Origin: Bacteroidales bacterium
GTDB lineage: Bacteria; Bacteroidota; Bacteroidia; Bacteroidales; UBA10428
Length of the DNA: 64,000 nt
Direction of reading: 5' to 3'
NCBI GenBank assembly: GCA_016933335.1
Contig: JAFGBD010000009.1
Coordinates: 1-64,000, forward strand
Positions within the stretch are counted from its first letter, which is position 1; the number at the start of each line of letters is the position of its first letter. This document shows positions 27,068 to 36,786 of this stretch, piece by piece. Under the pieces are notes generated by a model. The model was not told the DNA's origin, did no database searches, and saw only the letters and a program-made list of their open reading frames with translations. A program made the position numbers and the translations under genes.

Positions 27068-28132
27068 ATGTTAAAATATCATGTGGTAGGGGTCATGTCC
27101 GGCACAAGTCTTGACGGTCTTGACCTTGCATTTTGCATATTGTATCAGGACGGTCAGAAATGGAACCACGAAATTCTGAAAGCCCGGACTGTTCCTTACG
27201 ATGACTTTATGATAAGGTTCCTGACCGAAACTTTGGAATGCTCCGGTAAAGAACTTGAACAAAGAAACATCTTGTTTGGCAGCTATATAGGAACACAGGT
27301 GGCAGCATTTCTTGAATCTGACAGCCTGAAAGCAGATCTGATCGCCTCTCACGGTCATACTATTTTTCACCAGCCTGAAAAAGGTTTTACCTGTCAACTT
27401 GGAAGCGGTGCTGCAATCGCATCAAGATCCGGCATAACAACGATATCGGATTTCCGGAGCCTGGATGTTGCAAACGGTGGTCAGGGAGCCCCCCTGGTAC
27501 CGGCCGGTGATGAATATCTTTTTGGGAAATATCAATTCTGTCTGAACCTGGGTGGATTTGCGAATGTTTCATTCAAAGAATACAACAGAAGGATTGCCTT
27601 TGACATATGTCCTGTAAACATTTTCATTAATCATATGTGCAGAAGAATGGGGCTGGAATTCGATGATAAAGGCAGAATTGCTTCAGGCGGTAAGATCAAT
27701 TATGATTTACTGAAACAATTGAATGCTCTTGCCTACTACCGGAGGGAATCACCAAAATCCCTGTCAAGGGAGTGGCTCGAAACAGACTTTCTTCCTGTTA
27801 TTGAAAATGCCGGCCTTGAAACAGCAACGATTCTTCGCACTGCCTGTGAACATATTGCCATTCAGATTTCTGATGTTTTGAACAGATTTCCGGAAGGAAA
27901 AGTCCTTGTTACCGGAGGGGGGGTATATAATGAATTTCTCCTCGAACTGATACGCAGGAAGACAAAAAACCATATGGAAATACCTGATCCAATACTGATC
28001 AAGTATAAGGAGGCGCTTGTATTTGCCCTGCTCGGTGTATTAAGATACAGGAATGAGATCAATTGTTTTGCTTCTGTGACAGGCGCCAGATGTGATTCTT
28101 CCACAGGAGTCATTCACCGTATTTCAGAATAA
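27068..28132 (+). CDS. anmK: Anhydro-N-acetylmuramic acid kinase
   Basis: 354 residues from MLKYHVVGVMSGTSLDGLDL; the open frame begins earlier, inside the M23 gene, but this is the family N-terminus. GVMSGTSLDG is the ATP-binding P-loop-like motif, HGHTIFHQP and GDFRSLDVANGGQGAPLVP-type segments bind the sugar, and VLVTGGGVYNEFLL is the second nucleotide motif. AnmK opens 1,6-anhydro-MurNAc while phosphorylating it to MurNAc-6-P during peptidoglycan recycling. It probably shares a transcript with the upstream peptidase. Confidence 0.95.
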   Translation: MLKYHVVGVMSGTSLDGLDLAFCILYQDGQKWNHEILKARTVPYDDFMIRFLTETLECSGKELEQRNILFGSYIGTQVAAFLESDSLKADLIASHGHTIFHQPEKGFTCQLGSGAAIASRSGITTISDFRSLDVANGGQGAPLVPAGDEYLFGKYQFCLNLGGFANVSFKEYNRRIAFDICPVNIFINHMCRRMGLEFDDKGRIASGGKINYDLLKQLNALAYYRRESPKSLSREWLETDFLPVIENAGLETATILRTACEHIAIQISDVLNRFPEGKVLVTGGGVYNEFLLELIRRKTKNHMEIPDPILIKYKEALVFALLGVLRYRNEINCFASVTGARCDSSTGVIHRISE

Positions 28133-28562
28133 ACCTGCCTGTTAAAGGTTTGTTGTTAATAAAGTAATCCAGTCTTTTTTAATAGATCTGTACATAAAAA
28201 GAAAAGGGTGAGAATTTTTACTTCTCACCCCTCCTTAACCCTAACTACAAAATGATAATCTAATTATTAACTAAACCTACTAACTACTAAAAACTAAAAC
28301 TAACCAAAACTTTTTATGCTATGAAAGAATTTTCTTGTTTTACGATCAAATTAACAGTTCAAAGTTATGAAATATCAACAATCTACGGGTTTCTTTTTGA
28401 TTAATTTAACAATTTTTAATATATACTGTTAAATTTGATAGGTTAAAGGTAAAATGTGATAAATATTCAAAGAACTCTTTGTCCTGACGAAACGATTTAT
28501 TTCATAAAAAATTTTATAAAATAATGCTATTTTCGACCTTTTAACTTTCAAAATATATAATT
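28133..28562. other. Non-coding region with hairpin and G-poor leader-like stretch
   Basis: 430 bp. A 9-bp perfect hairpin at 28206-28230 is followed by about 85 nt (28231-28315) holding a single G on the plus strand. Tiny frames occur: Met-Ile-Ile-stop near 28249, and a 27-codon frame at 28321-28404 starting MKEFSCFTIK. A minus-strand -7 element TAACTTTG is at 28360-28367. On the minus strand the hairpin is followed by TTTTCTTTTT, so it may end a short transcript of about 150 nt. It could equally be the leader of the C69 peptidase gene on the plus strand. Confidence 0.4.
28195..28230 (-). terminator. Terminator-like hairpin, minus orientation
   Basis: GGGTGAGAA (28206-28214) pairs with TTCTCACCC (28222-28230) around a 7-nt loop. 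On the minus strand the stem is followed by TTTTCTTTTT. On the plus strand the stem is followed by mixed bases, so it is a poor terminator for anmK. Confidence 0.55.
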
Positions 28563-30242
28563 ATGACACGCAAGAATCTTGCCACACTTATTCTGTTTTC
28601 GCTTTTTTTTGTTAAAAATGCTTATCCCTGTACAAATTTTCTGATAACAAGGGGGGCATCTGCAGACGGATCAACAATGATAACCTATTCGGCAGACAGC
28701 CATGTTTTATACGGAGAGCTGTATTATCGCCCTGCAATGGATTACACTGACGGATCAATGATGGATATTTATGAGTGGGATACCGGAAAATACCTGGGGA
28801 AGATCGAACAGGTCAGTCATACCTATTCGGTGGTTGGTAATATGAATGAACACCAGGTATCAATCGGTGAGACGACTTACGGCGGGAGGCATGAACTGGT
28901 GGATACAACGGCGATTATTGACTATGGCAGCCTGATGTACATAGCCCTCCAGAGGTCGAAATCTGCCCGCGAAGCCATTCAGGTTATGGGTGACCTCGTA
29001 AAAGAATATGGTTATTACAGTGAAGGTGAATCATTTTCAATCGCTGATCCGGATGAAGTATGGATCATGGAGATGATTGGCAAAGGAACAAAGATGGTCT
29101 GTGATAAAACAGGCACAGATTCAATACTGGTCAATGCCAATAAAGGAGCTGTCTGGGTGGCACGCAGAATACCTGACGGATACATATGCGGACATGCCAA
29201 TCAGGCAAGGATCACTACATTTCCGCTGAATGATCCTGAGAATTGTATCTATTCACCCGATGTTATCTCATTTGCAATTGAGCAGGGTTACTTCAAAGGA
29301 CGCGAAGAGGAATTCAGCTTTGCAGATGCTTATGCGCCGATTGACTTTGGAGGCGCACGCTGGTGTGAAGCCAGAGTATGGGCTGCTTTTAACAGGGTAA
29401 ACGGTGAAATGGGAAAATACCTTGATTATGCCATGGGCGAAAATCTTAATAACAGGATGCCACTCTGGATAAAACCGGATCATAGACTGAGTGTATCTGA
29501 TGTCATGGATCTTATGCGTGATTATTTTCAGGGTACACCAATGGATATGACCGAAGACATAGGGGCAGGTCCGTTCCGGTGCATTGTCAGGTGGCGGCCT
29601 CTGACCTGGGAAGTGGACAGTGTAACTTATTTCAATGAAAGGGCAACATCAACTCAGCAAACCGGATTTTCATTTGTTGCGCAGATGCGTTCCTGGCTGC
29701 CTGATCCCATTGGAGGAATACACTGGTTTGGTGTGGATGATACTTACAGCACGGTCTACTCCCCGATGTATTGCGGTATAACAGAGGTGCCCGAATCATT
29801 CGCTGCGGGAAACGGTTCGATGATGGAATTCAGCGATGATGCTGCCTTCTGGGTATTCAACCAGGTCTCGAATTTTGCCTATACAAGATACAACGTGATG
29901 ATTCCCGATATTCAGAAAAGACAGAAGGAACTGGAAAGTCATTACGTAACACTTGTAACGTCCATCGATAAAACTGCAACAGAGCTTTATGAAAAGGATG
30001 AAAATACATCAAGGAATTTTCTTACAGAATTTTCAAAATCAGCAGGCAATCATACAGTCAGAGAATGGAAAGAACTTTACAGGTATCTGTTTACAAAATA
30101 TATGGATGGCAATATTAAAGAGAGAGCCGGAGGTCAGAGGAATCCGGAATTCGAACAACCAGGATATGGTGAAGAATGGTACAGGTTGCTGATCAGGGAG
30201 ACAGGTAACAGGTTCAGGTATCCGGATGATGCATCGCATTAA
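28563..30242 (+). CDS. C69 family dipeptidase
   Basis: 559 residues. A signal segment (about 1-22) ends at C23 in NAYPCTNFLITRGASADGST; exposure of this Cys as an N-terminal nucleophile is the hallmark of peptidase family C69 (PepD-like, Ntn-hydrolase fold). Supporting segments are GNMNEHQVSIGETTYGGR, GESFSIADPDEVWIMEM and the tail beginning DAAFWVFNQVSNFAYTRY. It should hydrolyse dipeptides in the periplasm or at the surface. C23 might also be read as a lipobox, but YPC lacks the usual Leu/Ala at -3. No operon partner is evident. Confidence 0.88.
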   Translation: MTRKNLATLILFSLFFVKNAYPCTNFLITRGASADGSTMITYSADSHVLYGELYYRPAMDYTDGSMMDIYEWDTGKYLGKIEQVSHTYSVVGNMNEHQVSIGETTYGGRHELVDTTAIIDYGSLMYIALQRSKSAREAIQVMGDLVKEYGYYSEGESFSIADPDEVWIMEMIGKGTKMVCDKTGTDSILVNANKGAVWVARRIPDGYICGHANQARITTFPLNDPENCIYSPDVISFAIEQGYFKGREEEFSFADAYAPIDFGGARWCEARVWAAFNRVNGEMGKYLDYAMGENLNNRMPLWIKPDHRLSVSDVMDLMRDYFQGTPMDMTEDIGAGPFRCIVRWRPLTWEVDSVTYFNERATSTQQTGFSFVAQMRSWLPDPIGGIHWFGVDDTYSTVYSPMYCGITEVPESFAAGNGSMMEFSDDAAFWVFNQVSNFAYTRYNVMIPDIQKRQKELESHYVTLVTSIDKTATELYEKDENTSRNFLTEFSKSAGNHTVREWKELYRYLFTKYMDGNIKERAGGQRNPEFEQPGYGEEWYRLLIRETGNRFRYPDDASH

Positions 30243-30353
30243 AAATGAGAATTCCTTATAAAATATTAAAGATATTCCTGTTCCATATAAAAAATTATTG
30301 CTAATATTGCGCTCTGAAAAATTTGAGGTGCTAATATTTAAAATCTGGCAGTG

Positions 30354-30701
30354 ATGGACAAGCTTAAGGTTGCAGAGAGCTTTTTTAGTGTTAACAATGA
30401 GTATCCGAAGTTTTCTCCCGGAGATACCATAACAGTACATTATAAAATCAGGGAAGGTAATAAAGAAAGGATCCAGCAGTTCCGGGGCGTTGTTTTACAA
30501 AGAAGAGGCTCAGGTATCAATGAAACTTTTACGGTCAGAAAGATGTCGGGCAGTATCGGTGTTGAAAGAATTTTCCCGCTGCAATCTCCTTTTATAGAAA
30601 AAATTGAAATAAACAAATTTGGCAAGGTTAGAAGGGCCAGAATATTCTATCTCAGAAAACTCACCGGTAAAAAGGCAAGAATCCAGGAAAAGAGAATCTG
30701 A
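30354..30701 (+). CDS. rplS: Ribosomal protein bL19
   Basis: 115 residues from [11 protein letters not shown]; the frame opens one codon earlier with [67 protein letters not shown] and [20 protein letters not shown] are textbook L19. The protein lies at the 30S-50S interface. Unlike in many bacteria, it has no trmD or rimM neighbours here. A terminator follows 16 bp after the stop. Confidence 0.97.
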   Translation: MDKLKVAESFFSVNNEYPKFSPGDTITVHYKIREGNKERIQQFRGVVLQRRGSGINETFTVRKMSGSIGVERIFPLQSPFIEKIEINKFGKVRRARIFYLRKLTGKKARIQEKRI

Positions 30702-30716
30702 CCATAAGATATATAG

Positions 30717-30747
30717 CAAAAAGCGGGCTTCTGAACCCGCTTTTTTT
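30717..30747 (+). terminator. Intrinsic terminator of rplS
   Basis: AAAAAGCGGG (30718-30727) pairs with CCCGCTTTTT (30736-30745) and is followed by more T. It also has an A-run on the other side, so it may act in both directions for the convergent gene at 30796. Confidence 0.85.
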
Positions 30748-30795
30748 GATTCAGTTATTATGATCATTCCCTGCAAAAGCAGAGAAGAAACACGA

Positions 30796-32898
30796 TTACA
30801 TCTTCTTCATTTTTTTCATCACCACATCATCCCCTGCAATGAACTGGTAATAATAGACTCCCTTTTTCAGTATTCCGAGATCCAGAACGATTGTGTTTTT
30901 GCCGGTACAATAATTTCCGGAATGGACATAAATCATTCTTCCCAGTTCGTCATAGATTCTTAATTGAATATATTCGTTGGTTGATATGTAAAAATCAATT
31001 CCGGTCTTGGCAGTAAAAGGATTGGGGAAATTCTGGTCAACAATCAGACCTGGCATATTCCCTGTCTCTGTTCCTGGTAACCAGGTAGCCGCCATTGTTG
31101 TGAAGCTGTATGTTTCAGACCATTCTGAGTACCCGCCGGGATTATAACCTCTTACCCTCCAGTAATAAATCGTACTGGCGTCAAGATCTGGGGTAACAAA
31201 CAAGGTGTCATCCACCTCTTCATCCAGGACAGTGGGTGACATGTCATCATCTTCGGAGATTTGCAGTTGAAAAAAAGAGGCAGTATCAGAACCGGTCCAT
31301 GCTATTACCGGATTATGAATCACATCTGTAGCCATGTTGGCCGGAATGACCGGACCGGGAATACCAGGAAGTCCGTAATCCTGAATATAAAAAACGGTAT
31401 CTGCAACCACCACAGTCATGCTATTATCCCATACACCAATTCTCAGTCTCATCCGGTCAAAATCACCGATTATGCTGCGCGGTTCACCCAGCGTCGAATA
31501 AATACCGTCACCCGCTGTTACATCCGGCTCTTCTGCTTCATCATTTGGTTCCCACCTGAAATAGACAGGAACATATGATGAGGCTAATTTTTCACCGTCC
31601 ACCATTTCATTGCTTACGATATTCCATAAATCACCGAGCCCCTGCGGATCACTGATCCTTGTATTCAGGATTATTTCTGCATCCGGATTGTTTTTAGGTA
31701 TGACATTAGGATTGAATGTGATGCTCTCGATCAAAGGGGCGTCAGGCACCGCAAACGGATTGTTAAAGTATCCAACATAAAGCGAACGAACCTTTATATC
31801 GTTTTCCGTGGCATCGTATAAAAAAGCTGTCTTTTTCCCGTCAGCACTTATCTGAACATCAGACCAGATGTATAACTGCAGGTCCTGCGGATAGTTGTCG
31901 GGAAATATTTCGATGGATGCAGAACCATCGGTACTGACCAGCTTGCCTCCATTGGCATCACCTTCTCCATGAATGAATACAGACCCGTCATGGGTAATGT
32001 CTGCTCCGCAGAAATTTGAACCATGCCCGGAGACAGGTGTTCTGTTTAAGCCATCTGTATGGATAGAATACCAGAGGTTTTTATCGTTGATGCAATAGAA
32101 AACAATAATGTTCCCTTCATCGCTCAGGCAGGGGTATCCTTTTAATGTGATGTCATTGTCATTGGTCAGCTGGTGGACACCGGAACCATCTTTTAAGAAC
32201 AATTCTCCTTTTGCATGATACTTGTTCTCATTGTCAAAATAACCATTCAGGATAAAAGCAATCTTGCTTCCGTCATCAGAAATATCGTAATGACCCATAC
32301 CGCCTCCTTTTCCGCCGTCACGGTCAACATCTCTGCAATACACCAGCTCTGTTAATCCTCCGCCATTACTGTCAATACTCCATATGCTGCCCACATCATA
32401 AGAGTGGCCCGGAACAAAAAATACCATATCACCGCTTGCCGTAGTCTTCATTGACCAGTCATAAATACCGTCGAAATGCTCATTAAATACATTGAATATT
32501 TCTGTTACATTGTCTCCTTCAACCCTGTAAATGAAATAATAATCGAATATATAAGCAACCGAACCATCATCACTGATAGCTACGGACAATATTTCATCGA
32601 TTTTTGCAGGCAGGTTTATTTTGGTCCGTGAAGATCCGTCTGTATTTATCATATACAAAAGAGGATTTTTATAGACCTTGTCTGTTCCTCCAAGTATGAT
32701 TTTCCTGCCGTCATCGCTGAATGCAAAACAATCGATATCCATACCCTGTGTTTCAGAATCAAGTATCCTGTCATACACGGCATAAAAACTGTAAACAATG
32801 CCATTGCCGGGATTGGGAGTTGCAGTTTGAAGGTTCAATAATATGAAAGCAAGTAAGGTAATGCAAAGCTTGATTGATTTTCTGGTAGCTGTTTCCAT
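30796..32898 (-). CDS. Secreted beta-propeller protein with T9SS sorting tail
   Basis: 700 residues with a signal peptide (about 8-28). Residues about 50-380 hold TolB/PD40-like blades: DCFAFSDDGRKIILGG, VAISDDGSVAYIFD, YDISDDGSKIAFIL, YPCLSDEGNIIVFY, VQISADGKKTAFLY. A domain at about 395-510 and a fibronectin type III-like module (about 515-605, YYWRVRGYNPGGYSEWSE) follow. The final 80 residues (NFPNPFTAKTGIDFYIST to KGVYYYQFIAG) form a type A T9SS sorting domain ending in a lysine-rich KKMKKM. It is therefore a secreted or surface-attached protein. No enzyme motif is seen; a binding or scaffold role is likely. Confidence 0.75.
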   Translation of the reverse strand: METATRKSIKLCITLLAFILLNLQTATPNPGNGIVYSFYAVYDRILDSETQGMDIDCFAFSDDGRKIILGGTDKVYKNPLLYMINTDGSSRTKINLPAKIDEILSVAISDDGSVAYIFDYYFIYRVEGDNVTEIFNVFNEHFDGIYDWSMKTTASGDMVFFVPGHSYDVGSIWSIDSNGGGLTELVYCRDVDRDGGKGGGMGHYDISDDGSKIAFILNGYFDNENKYHAKGELFLKDGSGVHQLTNDNDITLKGYPCLSDEGNIIVFYCINDKNLWYSIHTDGLNRTPVSGHGSNFCGADITHDGSVFIHGEGDANGGKLVSTDGSASIEIFPDNYPQDLQLYIWSDVQISADGKKTAFLYDATENDIKVRSLYVGYFNNPFAVPDAPLIESITFNPNVIPKNNPDAEIILNTRISDPQGLGDLWNIVSNEMVDGEKLASSYVPVYFRWEPNDEAEEPDVTAGDGIYSTLGEPRSIIGDFDRMRLRIGVWDNSMTVVVADTVFYIQDYGLPGIPGPVIPANMATDVIHNPVIAWTGSDTASFFQLQISEDDDMSPTVLDEEVDDTLFVTPDLDASTIYYWRVRGYNPGGYSEWSETYSFTTMAATWLPGTETGNMPGLIVDQNFPNPFTAKTGIDFYISTNEYIQLRIYDELGRMIYVHSGNYCTGKNTIVLDLGILKKGVYYYQFIAGDDVVMKKMKKM

Positions 32899-33027
32899 TT
32901 CTTTGGTTTTTTATGATATCTGTTCAGTTTTATAATTGTCTGTTATTACAGGAATGAATATCCTGAATATTTGTGTATGATTCTTGTATAAAACAGATAT
33001 GAAGGATATAATAACATCAGTAGTTTG

Positions 33028-34677
33028 TTAATCTTCATCTTTGATACATCTTACCGAAAGGCCATAACATTTTTCATATGCATAACGGTAGACTTTTGAT
33101 TCCAGATCGCCAACCTGGCGATAATACGCGCTGGTTCCTCCGTCATCTGTAGTACTCCAGTAATTGCCATAGGAACCCATGTTCTGGTAGCCACCGGTAC
33201 ATCTCCGGTGTCCGCCCATGGTGGCTTCAAATCCTGAATTTCCGCCTTCCTTCAGCCGGGTTCCCTGATCGGTTCCCCTCCAATTCCAAAGTGACAGATC
33301 AGAAAGACTCATACCAAGGAATGATTCCAGCTGTTTCCATTCTGAATCACTGGGTACATGCCAGCCATCCGGGCAGACTCCCTGCACTCCGCTTGGATTT
33401 GCATCGATGGCCGTTGCTCCTTTCATCACTGCGGCCCAGGTATACAGGCGGCCATAATCTTCTGCCAGTAATGCATTATCATTATATGTAAAATAATACC
33501 TTGAGTTGTAATTACCTGATATATCGCCTGAACCACTTATTAATGCAGTACCATCAGCATATTTGGTTGTTCTCAGGTTCTCAGCCATCCAGACCTGGTC
33601 TCCGATGATGACAGTCTGGTATTCATTTCCTTCAATATCGACCAGTATCTCCGGTTCGGTAACAGGATCAGTTCTGAAGTTTTCCAATGCACCATACGCT
33701 GTTCCGGAAGCATTGGTTGCAAAAGCCCTGACATAATATAGGGTATCGGATATCAGGTTTGTCAGATAGCATGTAAAAGTACCTGTTCCGTCACCTCCGC
33801 TGATCGTATCCCTGGCATTTTCAAGCCTGAGATCAGGTTGAAATCCCAGGCATATCCCCCTTGCTGTAACAGACGAACCTCCTTCGTCTGTCACGTTACC
33901 CCCGCATGTTGCTGAATTTGAAGTAACTGCAGTAACGGCTCCTGTCAGAACTGCCGGGTGTGTTGTATCCTGCGGGGTAGTGAATGAGATCATGTTTCCA
34001 TAGGATGTTCCGTATTTATTACGGGCATATGCCCTGACATAATAAGTATTCCCGGGAGATAAACCTGTGATCTTACTTCTGTAACTTCCTGAGCCGGTAC
34101 CGTTTGAGGTTGAATCCAGGGCTGTTTCAATGTACGGTATGGGTACCAGACTCCAGCATACACCCCTGGCAATAACAGGGTCATCTCCTTCGTCTGTAAT
34201 ATTTCCACCGCTGACTGCGGTGGTTTGTCCGATGGAATCGGCACTGTATGTTATCAGGGTCGGTGTTTGATGAGGGACCACAGATGAAGTATCTTTGATG
34301 GTGGAAAAACTCTCCGGTTCTCCGTAAACCGTATCTGATTCATTAAATGCGTAAGCCCTTATATAATAAGTGGTCAGGGGTTGCAAACCGGTCAGATCAG
34401 TGGTGTATGATCCGGGTGAGGATGCCTGTCCAAGGTCATGTGAAGTATCTTCTAGCGTGGGGTAGGGTGAGAGAGACCAGCAATGACCGTGACTGATTAT
34501 TTTTTTTGGCCCGGCATCTATGATGGTGGCCTTTGCACGGGCAGTAACAGCAGTGATATTGGTAATGCTGTCTGTTCTGACTTTTAAAATCCGGTTCAGC
34601 TCAAATCTTTCGCATTGAACCAGCATCATGGTCATCACAGCTATTAAAAGCTTGTATTTAATGATTTTTAGATTCAA
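33028..34677 (-). CDS. FISUMP-domain surface lipoprotein with three FN3-like repeats
   Basis: 549 residues from a TTG at 34677 (MNLKIIKYKLLIAVMTMMLVQC), which gives a good lipoprotein signal and starts 10 bp after the caspase gene stop. A longer reading would run into that gene and has no coding character. Three homologous modules of about 95 residues follow (each with GxCWS or GICLG, then TYYVRAYAxNxxGTxYG). The C-terminal 175 residues are a Fibrobacter succinogenes major paralogous (FISUMP) domain: GNEYQTVIIGDQVWMAENLR, CPDGWHVPSDSEWKQLE, NYWSTTDDGGTSAYYR, YGLSVRCIKD. Such lipoproteins are common on Bacteroidota surfaces; function is unknown. It is the last gene of a three-gene operon. Confidence 0.75.
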   Translation of the reverse strand: MNLKIIKYKLLIAVMTMMLVQCERFELNRILKVRTDSITNITAVTARAKATIIDAGPKKIISHGHCWSLSPYPTLEDTSHDLGQASSPGSYTTDLTGLQPLTTYYIRAYAFNESDTVYGEPESFSTIKDTSSVVPHQTPTLITYSADSIGQTTAVSGGNITDEGDDPVIARGVCWSLVPIPYIETALDSTSNGTGSGSYRSKITGLSPGNTYYVRAYARNKYGTSYGNMISFTTPQDTTHPAVLTGAVTAVTSNSATCGGNVTDEGGSSVTARGICLGFQPDLRLENARDTISGGDGTGTFTCYLTNLISDTLYYVRAFATNASGTAYGALENFRTDPVTEPEILVDIEGNEYQTVIIGDQVWMAENLRTTKYADGTALISGSGDISGNYNSRYYFTYNDNALLAEDYGRLYTWAAVMKGATAIDANPSGVQGVCPDGWHVPSDSEWKQLESFLGMSLSDLSLWNWRGTDQGTRLKEGGNSGFEATMGGHRRCTGGYQNMGSYGNYWSTTDDGGTSAYYRQVGDLESKVYRYAYEKCYGLSVRCIKDED

Positions 34678-34687
34678 ATCACTGGGA

Positions 34688-35866
34688 TTATTTTTGAATG
34701 ATCTCTTTCCTGATGAATATGAAGTCACCGCCTTCATCCCCGACACCCTGGATTTCCCCGTATTGCGGCACAACATCACTGTTATTGATGACAGCGATCC
34801 TGAAACTGCTGAACAACTGCTCTGACGAGAGATATTTCTCCTCGTTGTTCTCAAGCCTTTCAACCAGAAACCTGACAAATGCACTACGATCAGGTACTTC
34901 AGTAAGTGTGCCGCTGGTCATCGCTTTACGGCTTGGTAATTCATATAGCTTATTAATGGCAACCGGTGCATCCTGGAATGCTTTTCTGGTCTTGAAGATA
35001 CCACCTGCAAAGCAGGCATCGGCAATCAGCAGGGTATGTTTTGAATTGATCTCTTTCAGGTAATCGCACAGTGTACTGTTCCGAAACCATTCGGCCTTGC
35101 TGTCTTTGCTTGCATCTGCCGGCAACCAGTATCCGATATTGGCTTTCTCATCCCACCAGCCATGCCCGGCATAAAATATCAATAAATTATCAGCTGGTGT
35201 GATGATCCCGGACAGTTCGTCAAGGGCATTGATGATCTCATTCCTGCTGGCATTTTTGATCAGTATTACGTTGTCTTCATTAAATGTATATTTTGAAACC
35301 AGGATACTATGAAGCTTTTTTGCATCTTTAACAGGATTATCAAGATCCAGGATATCAGGATGTGAATAATTGTTGATTCCTATCAGCAGTGCATAATAAT
35401 CGCCGACTTTCACCAACGCGTCCGCTGTTTTTGTCTTCTTTGGGTCAAACTCAATCTCAAATGTATTTTTTGAAATATTGTCATTGTTATCCATCGCTAC
35501 CAGAGAGATCATGTTCTTGCCCGGTTTGAGCCAGTAACTGATTTTGAACAGGCCATCTTCTGCAGCATCAATTTTTTCAGCATTTATAAACAAAGAGAAT
35601 ATCCCCGATTCATCAGACACTTTCCCAAGAATATCAATCCTGACCTCATCTGAAACATATGTTGAGGTTTCAGTAATTTCAGGAGAGATGATGATGACCT
35701 TTGGTGGAGTATTATCGGTTGCTTTCTCGTTTTCAATATTAAGATTGTTTATTTTGATAGACTTCCTTTCACTGCTGATTATTTGTGCATCAGTGTGATT
35801 ACTGCTGAGCAGAAAAACATGAATAAGAGCAATGAGAAGTGTGATACAAAATTGAAACCTGTGCAT
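34688..35866 (-). CDS. Exported caspase-family (C14) peptidase
   Basis: 392 residues from MHRFQFCITLLIALIHVFLL, a signal peptide; the frame opens earlier, inside the upstream gene. Residues about 40-135 form an Ig-like domain (YVSDEVRIDILGKVSDESGI). The C14 domain begins YYALLIGINNYSHPDILDL. The catalytic dyad is H235 in FYAGHGWWD and C285 in LIADACFAGG, both intact. It belongs to the metacaspase/orthocaspase class of Arg/Lys- or Asp-specific proteases, but here with export to the periplasm or surface. The ATG is 1 bp beyond the stop of the upstream gene and the FISUMP gene follows after 10 bp, so the three are translationally linked. Confidence 0.85.
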   Translation of the reverse strand: MHRFQFCITLLIALIHVFLLSSNHTDAQIISSERKSIKINNLNIENEKATDNTPPKVIIISPEITETSTYVSDEVRIDILGKVSDESGIFSLFINAEKIDAAEDGLFKISYWLKPGKNMISLVAMDNNDNISKNTFEIEFDPKKTKTADALVKVGDYYALLIGINNYSHPDILDLDNPVKDAKKLHSILVSKYTFNEDNVILIKNASRNEIINALDELSGIITPADNLLIFYAGHGWWDEKANIGYWLPADASKDSKAEWFRNSTLCDYLKEINSKHTLLIADACFAGGIFKTRKAFQDAPVAINKLYELPSRKAMTSGTLTEVPDRSAFVRFLVERLENNEEKYLSSEQLFSSFRIAVINNSDVVPQYGEIQGVGDEGGDFIFIRKEIIQK

Positions 35867-35867
35867 A

Positions 35868-36668
35868 TTAAAATTTATAAAATATCCTGAAAACCTGGTT
35901 TTGAAAATAAGGATCATACGCTGCAGCAAAGCTTAAACCGGAATTCGCTGATCCCGGATTCCGGGAAGGTCTTTTATTGCTGACTGCAAGAATGATTTTA
36001 TCGGTTATCCAAAGTGCAACAAAAGAATATGCGAGAATCCTGGATACCTTGTGCTGATTCATCGCTTTCCTGTATATATCATCGTTCACATCGATGCTGA
36101 CATAAGGGGAATTTTCGTATTCCGATTTGGTATCCATTGCTTTTTGATTGTAAATATATGAAGTTACCAGGCAGGCATACCCTGAGACACCGACAATCCA
36201 GAAAGGCTTTCCCCGTTTTATCTCCGTAAGTCCCCAGCCCGGCAAAGCTGCAGATTTGATAAACAATTCGCCGTAACCGGATTCTTTTCTAAAGGGTTTT
36301 CGTTTTCCGGATTCTGTGCCGGCCAGTTTCTCAGCCTTTACTTCAATAAAAATTTCCTTATTAATAGATAAACCATCTTCAGACAGGTTCCATAAGATCT
36401 TTTTATCAATTCCCCCGGAAACAGGATATCCCAGATCACCTGTCAGAGACTCTGCATTGATCTGTGAGCCTGCTGAATCAGTGATTTCAACCCATAAGCG
36501 GAATGTGTCAGTTGAATATCCTCCAATGAGATTATATCGGATCTCCAGCTGGTTGTTCTCAAATGAGAGTCTGAGATCAGTAATTTGAGGCTTATCCTGA
36601 CCAAAAAATGTATTGTTTACCAATAACAACAACCATGATATCAACAGCCTTAATTGCAGGGTTCTCAT
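35868..36668 (-). CDS. Exported beta-sandwich plus membrane protein, DUF5683-like
   Basis: 266 residues from MRTLQLRLLISWLLLLVNNT; other Met codons lie 7 and 11 codons upstream. After the signal, residues about 27-115 form a beta-sandwich (LRLSFENNQLEIRYNLIGGY, then DKKILWNLSEDGLSI). The C-terminal half has hydrophobic stretches near ALPGWGLTEIKRGKPFWIVG and ILAYSFVALWITDKIILAVS, a PGWG-type pattern seen in DUF5683-like proteins. No catalytic motif is visible. It is first in the operon with the exported caspase and FISUMP lipoprotein and may anchor or cap that protease. Confidence 0.6.
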   Translation of the reverse strand: MRTLQLRLLISWLLLLVNNTFFGQDKPQITDLRLSFENNQLEIRYNLIGGYSTDTFRLWVEITDSAGSQINAESLTGDLGYPVSGGIDKKILWNLSEDGLSINKEIFIEVKAEKLAGTESGKRKPFRKESGYGELFIKSAALPGWGLTEIKRGKPFWIVGVSGYACLVTSYIYNQKAMDTKSEYENSPYVSIDVNDDIYRKAMNQHKVSRILAYSFVALWITDKIILAVSNKRPSRNPGSANSGLSFAAAYDPYFQNQVFRIFYKF

Positions 36669-36786
36669 GGTAGTGAGAGTTTTAATCATCCAATATACCA
36701 AATTTTTTGGCCAAATTCAACTATCGCCCTGAAAATCGGATCCGGAGTCTGTTAAAGTAAGAAACCACAATAAAAATGCAAAGATC

